64,000 nucleotides of DNA from contig NC_047082.1 in the NCBI RefSeq assembly GCF_902459465.1, positions 7,853,407 to 7,917,406 of the forward strand, given 5' to 3'. This stretch comes from Asterias rubens (Eukaryota; Echinodermata; Asteroidea; Forcipulatida; Asteriidae). Below, one piece after another: positions 30,624 to 40,800 of the stretch (position 1 is its first letter; the number at the start of each line of letters is the position of its first letter). The notes beneath the pieces are model-generated. The model made no database searches, was not told the DNA's origin, and saw only the letters and a program-made list of their open reading frames with translations. The position numbers and the translations under genes are program-made.

Positions 30624-33600
30624 TTATCTTCCCTTGAAGTAGTCATTGAGGACATCAACAGCGGCAGATTCTTTACCATAGTCCTGTAAAACAAACAAAG
30701 AGTCTTTGTTAATTTCGCACTTCAAAACAAACTTGTACTTTTCCCCAAGACTATTCGTTAGACAGCCAGCCAGAAGCAAGAGATTTAAGAATCGGCTCAG
30801 TAAATTATCGGCCAAGTCTAACGTTTGTGTTCAATTAACGTCACTTTCAGTTTGATAAATCTTCATAAATATAATGTTGATGATTATTAAAGAATATTCA
30901 CCCAAACCATTATTGACATTAATCTTCCCCAAGTACTTTTTTCAAATTCTAACAGTCTGGTCAATTCGTTCAACTGTGAAGGCATTTTTTTTGCTCGTTT
31001 CAATTCTGGTCTGGTATAAACATTCTGGTCCAGTAACCAATAAGTCCTTCATTCCCTAATCTAACATGTCTTCAAGAAAGTCTATGAGTGAATGCAAAAT
31101 TAACCGTTATCCTCAGACGCTTTAGGGTTCAAGATCAAGATTTCTCATCAACCATCTTGTAAGATGAGGGAACTTGTGTCTATCATCATAGGATAACAAT
31201 TGCATCTTTCCAAAATAAAAACACAAAAATGGCCTGATATTTCAACACTTGCAGAGTCTTTCTCAAAGAAAAAAAAAAATACACACGTACCACTAATTTA
31301 TAATTATTATATATCGAGATCCGTCAGATAATCAGATCCAACACTGTTAATGTTGTCAATTTGGGAGTACTGATTTAAAAAAATGCAATATAAATTGTTT
31401 TTTTCAATCATGTCTTCAGTTTCAAAATGGCTGCCATTTGTTGTAATGTTTGTCTGTTTACCTTGACGACCACACAGCTACATGCAACCACCTTCCTGGC
31501 TTTTCCTTCTCTGTCAATCTTGCAGAGACCGGCCCACTCACCAAGCTTCTTATTGTCATCGACCTGAAGAAAAAAATAGCACGTTAACATTAGTTACACA
31601 AACAGGGTTTTCAAGTAACATCACGGTACACTAATGCGACCAATTGTGAACCAAGGCACAGGCCTTTAACTTTGACCCCTAGGATGAGGCACTTTTATAA
31701 ATGTGATTATTATTAATAAAATGTTATCCTCAGACACAATTAACAGTACAAGATTTCTCTTCAACCTTTCGTAAGATGAGGGAACTTGTGAGTATCATCA
31801 TAAGATAACAAATATAAATAAAAAAAATACATTAAGACAATTGACACCGTACTCCTTAATGACTCAAAAACAAAATAGATAAGGTGTCTTGACAATTTTT
31901 AAACTTAAGTTGGTAGTACCAGGCCTCATTTTTAAAAGGTCAGGGATATTTCGATTATGCAAAGGGCACTTCCATTGGAGAATCTACATTTCAAGGGGCA
32001 CCAAGGCAAACAAAAGGTGCAACGGCGGTCATAACGTCCAAAGGCCTTCATGTAATTTCATGCCTTATTTGATTTTTGGTGAAGGAGAACTCAATATTTA
32101 TTTACCTTGAGAAGGTTGATGGAGTGTTCAGCACAGAGAGCTTCCACCAGTTTCTTGTACATACCCTCGTCGCAGTTATTGGCGAGAACACACAGATGGG
32201 CCTGACGTCTTAAAGAAAGAAATAAAAATCATACATCAGTCACAAATCATTCAATGCTGCATGTCACATTGTATTAACCAAGGAATGTGGATTTTGTTTA
32301 GCCTTTGAGAAAGACTCTGCTAGGGTCGGATTATCAGGCCATTAACTATTTGTTGCAACTATTTTTTTTATGTGTCTCGAGTCAGTCTTGTCTTTGCTAC
32401 TTCATCGCTGGTGTCTTAAGTCAACATCAGTAGTCTATCAGGCTGAAACATCATTCTCAAGACAGATCACTTTTATCAATCACAACTTTTCAGGCATGGA
32501 ATTTCGTTCTCAAAAAGAAAGGGGCACAGCGATTTTCCTGGCTGGCAAGCGGCATTTCTATTTGAGGAAAATATAAATTTGTGTAGGAACTTGCGTAGGA
32601 ATTTATGCAATTATTTTTTTTATTTTAGTTTTATCATTAATATTATGAACTAACTAAAAAGAAATTATGTGCATCCAGACTTAAGTCTGATCGAAGGACA
32701 GATATACAATTCTTCTCTAAACTCTTCATTCACTCCAGACTAAGGCGGTATTTCTTACTTGTCCAAGGCCTTGGCAGCCTCATGGAGACCTCTGCCTAAT
32801 CCATCGTGGATGAGGGATGTTTTGAGCACTTCTTGTAGAGCAGTGTTCACATCCATAGGTCCGCTGGGAACGGCAGCAGCCGCAGCTGCGGTGGTTTGAT
32901 CGTCTCTGCAGAAATTAAAGCATACAATAAAACATTTTATATTGTGGGGCACAAGGTTTTCTCACTTCAGTGGTGGTTTCTGATGCGATTTATATTGGGG
33001 TTTTTCTTGATCATTCTCGGAGCGTTTTGCATGTTGCTTAATTTTTTATTAATATTACTAATGAAATGTTATCCTCAGACACAATTAACAGTACAAGATT
33101 TCTCTTCAACCTTTCGTAAGATGAGGGAACTTGTGAGTATCATCATAAGATAACAAATATTCATCTTTCAAGACATGTAAAATAACATAATTTAAATCAA
33201 TCTAAAAGTCAAACACCAACTGACTTCGTCTTACGACCCGACCTAACTCAATAAAAAATTTAATAAATTGTGGGGGCCACACAATTTATTTGTAGGGCGA
33301 CAAGCAAGAACGATTTCCTACAAATCTATACCTTTGAGTGACTTTCAAGAACCCTCTCAATAAATTTCGGGATAACTTTCCGTATGGCGCCACCACTTTT
33401 TCACTCATATTTACAGAAAGGGATATCTCATTGAGGTAAATTAAATACTATATTATTTCATATCGAATGAAAAAGTGGTGGCGCCATACGGAAACTTTTC
33501 CAAATTTCGTTTTAATTAGGTCTCCTTTAATTATTTATTAAAGTGCCTAGTAATTTAATAATTTAATGATTTTATAAATGACTCCCCCCCCCCCCCCCCC

Positions 33601-33955
33601 ACACCAAAAAAAAAATAAAAAATTTGCAATTTCAACAATGGAATATTTGTCAGCTAAACCGCGGTGCGGGTCAGTTTTTCTCCCGCCAAGCAAGGTCATA
33701 AAAAAAATAAAACGATATTTTTCGTTGCAATACGTTGACCCCCCTTTTTACCTTCATGTGATTGGTTAGACTGTGATGACTTTCTGTATTATCAGGATTC
33801 CAGATGGGGATTGTTATAAGCAACAGTAGCAGTCAACATTGCCAATGGGGTAGCAAAGATTGGGCAACGATACGACTGCGAGTTTCAGACTGCATGACCA
33901 TAATGACCAACCCGAACATTACAAACCACGCTACTCACCCTTCCGCGTCAGACAT
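30624..33955 (-). CDS. RPS12: 40S ribosomal protein S12 (eS12), snoRNA host gene
   Basis: A structural protein of the small ribosomal subunit. Five coding exons in order: 33955-33939, 32905-32759, 32208-32106, 31563-31462, 30683-30624. Phases close to 142 aa. Diagnostic text: [75 protein letters not shown] and CSCVVVKDYGKES. The N terminus has about ten more residues than the human protein (132 aa from memory), including a run of six alanines. The start ATG lies 17 bases before the first donor, so the first coding exon encodes only MSDAEG; a further non-coding exon ending near 34103 (CTATGTAAGT donor) is possible. Introns 1, 3 and 4 each contain a C/D snoRNA. Vertebrate RPS12 is also a snoRNA host. 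Confidence 0.96.
31106..31197 (-). ncRNA. C/D-box snoRNA, copy A (RPS12 intron 4)
   Basis: 92 nt on the host's sense strand. A terminal stem GTTATCC/GGATAAC encloses C box ATGATGA and D box CTGA (31113-31116). A C' box TGATGA is intact. It shares CACAAGTTCCCTCATCTTAC with copies B and C, but the segment before the D box (CTTGAACCCTAAAGC) is different, so its rRNA target through D should differ. The target was not identified. Confidence 0.88.
31228..31272 (+). repeat. Family B repeat fragment
   Basis: GGCCTGATATTTCAACACTT then GCAGAGTCTTTCTCAAAG, a diverged family core, between snoRNA copy A and RPS12 exon 4. Confidence 0.55.
31723..31809 (-). ncRNA. C/D-box snoRNA, copy B (RPS12 intron 3)
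   Basis: 87 nt with terminal stem GTTATC/GATAAC, C box ATGATGA and D box CTGA. The C'-like box is TGAAGA, weaker than in copy A. The sequence is identical, base for base, to copy C over the whole 87 nt, while the flanking intron sequence differs after a few bases. The segment before D is ACTGTTAATTGTGT. Confidence 0.88.
31955..32060 (+). repeat. Family J repeat fragment
   Basis: AAAGGGCACTTCCATTGGAG and GGGGCACCAAGGCAAACAAA, in RPS12 intron 3. Confidence 0.5.
32297..32352 (-). repeat. Family B repeat
   Basis: GCCTTTGAGAAAGACTCTGC then TAGGGTCGGATTATCAGGCC, the inverse of the family core. It occupies RPS12 intron 2, the one intron where I found no snoRNA. Confidence 0.65.
33068..33154 (-). 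ncRNA. C/D-box snoRNA, copy C (RPS12 intron 1)
   Basis: 87 nt, identical to copy B, with C box ATGATGA, D box CTGA and a 6-bp terminal stem. It has the same orientation as the host, as expected for a splicing-dependent intronic snoRNA. Confidence 0.88.
33376..33500. mobile_element. Family C MITE, complete foldback
   Basis: TTTCCGTATGGCGCCACCAC then TTTTTCACTC is inverted at the right end as AAAAAGTGGTGGCGCCATAC then GGAAA. The centre is AT-rich with ATATCTCATTGAGGTAAATT. It lies in RPS12 intron 1. Confidence 0.9.
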
Positions 33956-34494
33956 GGTTTCTGCGGACGTCCTCGCTGGAAAAATAAACACAAATCCATT
34001 TTGTTTGTTATTTACTCTATCGATATAATTATTTTTTATGGATGGATGGTTTGAAGAAAACCGAGATTTTTGACCGATTTGGGAGAGCTCACACTTACAT
34101 AGATCACACCACAACGAACAAGCAATTTTAGAGAGGGCGTTTTATCTAAGAATGGCAATATTATGCCGCTAGAGGGTGCTCTTTCAATTGGTCAATAATT
34201 AGCCAATCAATATTATTTTCAGACAACTAAACTTCAGATGGCAGGTCAGCCGTTTTGGAATTTTTACTGATTCGTACCGGGTACGCCCACCAGAAATAGA
34301 AAAAAAACTTTTTTCCACAGTTTTCACGAAGCACTCCACCGCCCCCTTTGGTCCCAATTGTTTTAATGTTAGCTTTATCAAAAGAAGAAACTTTCGCATC
34401 TGCCCGTCCGTACAGTAATAATAAGCTTGTCTGTGACTATGAGGCTTATTTAATCAATTGAGCAGTAGGTATAGTAGGTCTATTCTCACTTGTA

Positions 34495-34680
34495 TTACAA
34501 CATTATGCATAAAAATAACAAATCTGTGAAACTTTTGAATCATTTGGTCATGGTCCATGGAAGTTGCAAGAAAAAAAAACCTTTTCTTAAAAACTTACAT
34601 TACTTCAAAGAAGCTGTTTCTCACAGTGTTTTATGTCGACGACAGCTCTCCATTGGTCGTTTGTCAGGTCAGTTTTGTTA
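34495..34680 (-). mobile_element. Family A MITE fragment
   Basis: The minus strand gives the family body (GAGAAACAGCTTCTTTGAAG, then AGTTTTTAAGAAAAGG and CAAATGATTCAAAAGTTTC), with both ends missing. Confidence 0.6.
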
Positions 34681-35150
34681 ACATTATTTCGATTAACGCA
34701 AGTTAAAAGAAGTGCTTTAGACGGCGGCGACCTCCGCTGGTTGAAGGTAGGGTGGAGTGTGGGGTGACGAAGCCCGCACTGTGGCTTTTTGTTATACCGC
34801 GTTCCCGCCAAAAATTACGATGAATAAGAGAGTCTTTTAAATAGTATTAGGGGGCGGATCTTTGTTCATGTACACCTGGTCACATCTTTGGCCATTTGAC
34901 AAAGAAAAGGAGGAATTCCAGGCCTTGTATGAAGTCTTCTCTCGTAACGCTTAGTACAAGCATAGAGGTAGGCTAAAGTCAATTATATTGATGGTGATGT
35001 GTTGATCAGATTGGCGCATGAATGAACTGTCTAGTGTAGTGCATGACGAAGTTTGAAGATCTTTGATATGGACACTTTCTGAGAGAGACAAGTTTGGGGG
35101 CAGTGGGGCCCCTCCTTCCAGTTCCAAAACTGGACAAGCCTACCGCATAT

Positions 35151-35236
35151 TTCAATATGGAAGCCATTCAGGTGGTCAAAACGGCAATCCGAAAAGGGAA
35201 AAGAAACGGCTCAAGCTCCATGCCATGACGCCAAGG
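35151..35236 (+). pseudogene. Possible orphan or broken first exon
   Basis: ATATGGAAGCCATTCAGGTG opens a frame reading MEAIQVVKTAIRKGKRNGSS and stopping soon after. In the next frame the 3' part reads KREKKRLKLHAMTP up to a good donor (CCAAG|GTAAGG). Joining the two frames resembles the N terminus of 5-formyltetrahydrofolate cyclo-ligases (an 'LRKELKKRLKAMTPEE'-like start), which would imply a one-base frameshift. No downstream exon of such a gene was found, so this is weak. Confidence 0.2.
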
Positions 35237-35285
35237 TAAGGTGACATACAAACATTCCAACCTAGCCAACTAGTACTACATGTCT

Positions 35286-35468
35286 TTCCCCCACAGGCCT
35301 GATACTTCACGGAGGCAAGGAAGGCGATTGCCTTCGTGCCCACTGGTCATTGCCTTGGTACAATTGAAATACTCTCCGCATTTACAATTTCCTCATAGGG
35401 TGCCCTTTACCAAGAGTAACGCCTTGCGGCCTTTACCCGTTCAAGAACGAAGCATCAGGCCTGCAATT
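35286..35468. repeat. Family J element with inverted ends
   Basis: The ends are CACAGGCCTGATACTTCACG and GAAGCATCAGGCCTGC, inverse of each other. The interior contains CAAGGCAATGACCAGTGGGC and TTGGTAAAGGGCACCCTATG (minus strand), the family text seen beside the minisatellite. Confidence 0.65.
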
Positions 35469-35942
35469 GTCCGAGGATACGGCACTCATTTTGTGCAACG
35501 TACTGCCTCCTCAAGATTTCCAACTTTCCATGTCCTCATGAGTCTTGATAATAACAAATCCTCATTTATAATCAAAAACTGCCACTATTGGCAAATAAAA
35601 TTATTGCCAAATCGATGTTCAACTTAAAACAAAGAATCAAGCAAACAATCACCTCAACAAAAACGTCTCAATTATTGAGGAAATCTGCATTTAATTCTTT
35701 CATTCTTTGATCCTACATAATACATAATACATAATCTGAGTGAAATCCTCGCTAAAAATAAAATTAACAATTTAATTGTATATGCATAATCATTTTATAT
35801 ACTTTTTAAATTGGAAGAAAAACAATTTATTTGCGAAAAGTACAATTTACTTTTCTTATTTTGCAATAATATGGTCATCATCGTTTCCCCCTTGGGGAGG
35901 ACCGGGTACAAAATATCTCATAAAAAGTAAATAAAATCACAA

Positions 35943-36063
35943 AATATTTCACCCCCCCCCCGTATCCACCACTTGTTCACTCATTTTTACCAAAAGAAAT
36001 ATCTCAATTGAGTAAAAAATTGTTGTTTATAATGAATGAACAAGTGGTGGCAGGAAACGGAAT
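35943..36063. mobile_element. Family C MITE, diverged copy
   Basis: CGTATCCACCACTTGTTCAC then TCATTTTTACC pairs with GAATGAACAAGTGGTGGCAG near the right end. The GGCGCC of the type copy is lost. Confidence 0.75.
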
Positions 36064-37887
36064 ATCGATTTGGTCTTCTAGCATAAATTTACACGTGGTT
36101 ACCAAGGGTGGGTTCATTTTCTGAGATATTTTTAGGGCGTGAGTGGGATTTACTAAAAAAACAATTATATCATGGTTGATAAAAAAAAAAAAACAGTGTT
36201 GTCAAATTAATAGTCCCCTTGCATTGACAGCCATCGTAATTCGCACACGTCAATTTGACTGAGCAGCGTGGCTGCGTGCACTTTTCCGTTGTTTTAAATG
36301 AAAATAATAATGGCGGTCAATGACGTCATGTGCAGTCCATGTATTCTAAACAAAAATGGCAGAATTAAGAATCTGCATGTTAATATTATTAAACTACCAG
36401 CATGTGCGATGTGCGTATAAAGCTACCACCAAGGTGTGGAACAATGGCGCTATATAGTTTATTTAGTTGATAGTACAATAGGCTATTGTGAGGCACGATG
36501 GATGTGTTTAACACCATCCTCAGTGAGGTATGCGGTTGTTATAAAGACTTGAATCCATGACGACTATGACGACATCATGACGTCATAGTCAAGGCTTTCA
36601 AGAGACACCATGGCTCTACCATATACTACCTTATAACGCACACTTTTTAAAAGTATAAATCTCAAGAAAGATGAAAAACGCACACGTAACTAAGTCGATG
36701 TAGGCTATAGTGACAAAGAAAGAAAATACTTCTTGAGACTACACAACTTTTTAAAATGTCTTACTTGTGCAAAGTATACTCTTTAAGATGATTTGCAGCC
36801 AGAATGTTTTCACTCCCAACTATAATTCACCAGAAACAGTAACCAAACAAAAATGTGCAGCATGCAGTGGTATTTCTTCGAAAAATACACAGGGAATCTA
36901 CCCTTATACAAGCAATCGAATGTCACACTATAAACATAAAATCAATATTTTAAGGGGTTAAGAAGTTCCTTGGTAAAACTACCGTTACCCAGCCCAACTT
37001 TCAGGGAAAGAAAAACTTATGGAAATATAAAGCCAGTAGCCTTACCAATTATTTGTCACATTTTTGTAGTCAGAAAAGATGTATTAACTGCAGAAGACAT
37101 ACTGTCCATTATGAGGAATAATCAGGCTTTTGAAAGTTCACAGCAACTTTTTTCTAAACAAGGATACAATTACTTTGAAATCTATTTTTTTCAAGTTGTA
37201 AAATTCAAAATCCATATTTATTGAGCCTACTTTTTACGTTGTATACAACTTCATTTTTACGGCTTCATTTGTGGATAAAGTGCTTCAAATCGGACAATTT
37301 GCCATAAATATACCAACCCTTAACCATCAACATTTTAAGAAGAAACATCCAATAATATACATTCACTTCTTCCAACAAAACATACTGATCAATAACCATT
37401 GCATCATTCATCAATTTTGTTTATACAAAATCTAAAAAAATTATATCCTGCATGCACAAGTGAAAAAATCTGTTCAGTATTTAGTTAAAGTCATAATAAT
37501 CTATGCTACCATGATATATTATAGTATACATGTAGTAGTATATTATTATTTCTATTACTTTTTAAAACACCATTTAAATTTTACAAAACTTAACCTCCAG
37601 AATTCTTTTTTTTACAAAAATCCAAGAATTAGTGCAGCATTGCTTTGTCACAGAACAGAACTGTTGAGATGCACAGTAAAGTGCTTGAACCTGTCCAGCA
37701 AAATTCTCTGCCAAGAAACTACTGCTGATTTTACCCAGACAGAGCAACAAAACAACACCAACACTGATTTTCTTTATGTACAGTATAGTCCACATATTCT
37801 TCTTCATGCTATGCTATATTCTGTTCTTTCCTTTGTTCCTGTACAAGAACATCCTCCCATATATTGTGCAGAATGTTCCTAAAAAGG

Positions 37888-40800
37888 CTAACGGGCCCTG
37901 GAGAAGTTTCCACAAGTTTGAAAGAGGTCCAGGAACTGTTGAGGATTGATATCGAAGTTGATGAGTAGTTCTGGCCTCTGTATTAGACGTGTATCTCCCT
38001 CTGGCAGAAGCTCCTTGGCACAGGGGTGACCACCATTCTAAAAAAAAAAATATAACAAATAATTGGAAACAGAAATAGTTAAACCGAATTTGCATGGATG
38101 AAAGTAAATTTAATAAGGTCTATGATATGTTTTTTTTCTTTCAGTTCATTTGTATCGTGTACTTCTGCCTAAAGTTGTTATAGAAAACTTTTGTAGGATG
38201 TGAAACTTGGCATGTTTGGGGCACCATGGTCCTGCCACACACCTCACCTATTTAGACGACTTTGATACTTCATGAAATCTATAAACCATACTGGAGAGGC
38301 TTAACAATAATTTTTATGTCAGCATTTTCCTATTTAAATTGAATTTGATTTTATTTCTCTTAGCTTGCAAATAAGCAAACAAAAACAATGCAACAATCAA
38401 ATCTGTTCTTTGAAACTTTGACAGTTCATAACATAAAAATACAACATAACAATACATTTCCTCACCCAAATTTCTACTATAATTTTTTATTTCTTCTCTG
38501 TAGTTTGACGAGACTAATGCTCAAAGTGTTAATTCCTGTGAATCGTTGTGTAATCGTTGTGATTTGTTTTCACTTGTCTCACCTAAATGTGATAATGATT
38601 TATTGCATGATTGTGTGAAATGTTGACAATAAACTTTTATCCCTCAAAAAAAAAGATAAAAACAAAACAAATTCCTCACCCTCCAGAAGAGGCAGTTACA
38701 GTAAGCGCATAACTGCAATAAATCAGCATAATCCTCATGCAGTGGATGTCTTTTATGTAGCTTGCTGTACGCTAACTTCCAGTCAGTCTCCACAGGACCT
38801 TGTTGGCCAACTGCCTGTATCTAAAAAAATAATTTTTTTTAACGACCGAAAACTAAGTGAAAATCTCATTGAAATGGAAAGGAAACAATGAGGACACAAA
38901 TATATTTACAATAACATAATGTAACAAAAACTCCTTTATCAGGGTTGTCAAAAGGATGTTTTAAATGTGGGGCACTCTAGACCCCAAATTTTGCACCAAA
39001 AAAAAACACCACAGTAGGGCTTTTAAAACCAATTTAAACACCAAGCAGAAAACATTCTAAAGACCTTTCCTTGTTTCAATTCAGCGCACTGTAACCAAAC
39101 TTCCAACATTTAAGTCCAGACTGCCAATTTGAAGAAGAAAAAAAACCTGGCGAGAACCCAGAGCTTCTTGGCAAATAAATCAAGGAAGGTAGACTAAGTA
39201 AATTACATAAACCACCGGTTTCTTAGCTTTGATAGCAAATCAGATGCATATTTGTTGCTGTTGCTACAACAACATTTTTTTATTTTTATATTAGTTAGAA
39301 TTTAAGTGAGTACCACTACCTTCCTTGTTTTATCTGTCAGAATAAATACGGCTATTTTTTGTAGTATTGTTTTCAGTAATGCCAAATAAAGAACAAGAAA
39401 TTACCTGACTGTGTGTAAAATGATATTGACACAGATCCTTCCATAGGAAATTCTCCGTAGCCACAATGTACATGCGGTAGTTTGTTTTACCAACGTTGAC
39501 AATATCTCTATGATCACTCAGATGGTTAAGGATTCTACTCAAGACTTCATCAGGGAGATCAGTCAGCTTCAACAGTCCATCATCATCTCTCTGTGACAGA
39601 AAAACGAAAGACAAGTTTCAGGCCATGAACTTCGCTCTTGAAAAAACACGTCAATTTCCCCTCTGGTAAAGGGACACTTCTATTAGAGGAAAAAGTTAAT
39701 TTGCATTGGAACCTTGTAAAAGGCACCAGAGCAAAAGCACGGGCCACTATGACAATTGCTAGCTGTGAGTGCCATGGGTTATTTGGAGGCCTGACTTTTT
39801 TTATGTAATGAAAACAATTTTACTAAAGAATGTCCACAGTTGAGGCATCCGTGTTTCATGACCAGAAATATATAATAATAAAATTCAAAGACATATACTC
39901 AAAGGCCCAGTGACCAGGGATAGTAATGTAAAGCGCTTCAGGACGCCCTCCAGGTGCAAAAAGCTCTACATAAAAACAGGTTATTGTTATTATTATTATT
40001 ATTATTTCTCTATTTTATGTCTCCAACAAATATTTATAATAATCATTGAGTTCCTTACCTCTCTGATTTGAATACTCTCCAATTTCTCCAACAAGCCCTG
40101 GAGCATCTCTAAGCGCCAAGTCCAGGTTGCTCGGCAACCAATGTGAGATGCAAAACTGTTGTTCATGGCAACAATAGCCCCATGTAGTATTCTCCTGACT
40201 TGCTCCATGTTGTGATGCGTCACGCTGACTAAATTTTTAACAATCAAAGTTGAAAAGGACATTCATGTACACTGTGCAATAGAGAGCTTGTAGACAAAAT
40301 AGTGAAATGTTCTTTCAAGTCATCTTGTTGAGAAAATAAAAGTGGATGTTACAAACTGCTTACCTACCGAAAGGACCTATGGTACATTTAACACAAAATA
40401 AATAGTTAATGGCCTGACGTTTCGACCCTAGCAGAGTCTTGCTCTTTAGCCTTCGATAAAGACTCTGATAGGGTCAAAACACAGGCCATTAACTATAATT
40501 TGCAATCTTTTTTTCGGTTAACAATCTTAAAGAAATTGATCCTCACCAAGATTAACGAGTTCTTCAAGAACAGTAAGGAGCTCTTTCTGAGCCAAGCCAC
40601 TCAAAGACGAGAAACGAGACGTTACAATCAACTCTAGAAGCTGTAAAGAAACAGACAATAAGAGAAGTGTTAGATTGTTTCGCGGCGCCCTCTTGTGTTG
40701 GCTTCTCTTTGTTTACATCACCATCTATGTTGCAGTTGCGTTTTACTCAGTTATTAATAATTTACTTTAGCGCCAAAATCAACAAAAATGTTTGAATTAT

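Larger units (their letters stand above)
33956..37887. other. Spacer between the F-box gene and RPS12
   Basis: No gene is firmly supported. It contains the RPS12 promoter side, a family A fragment (34495-34680), a possible orphan exon (35151-35236), a family J element (35286-35468), a family C MITE (35943-36063) and a hairpin GACTATGACG..CGTCATAGTC at 36560-36592. The rest, 36.6-37.8 kb, is AT-rich sequence without recognisable content. Confidence 0.55.

Noticed and set aside
32209-32758. A fourth snoRNA in RPS12 intron 2
   Set aside because: I found no pair of C and D boxes with correct spacing and a closing stem in this intron; an H/ACA RNA could not be judged by eye.
35280-35627. 115-codon open frame
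   Set aside because: It coincides with a family J repeat that has inverted ends, so it is repeat-derived.
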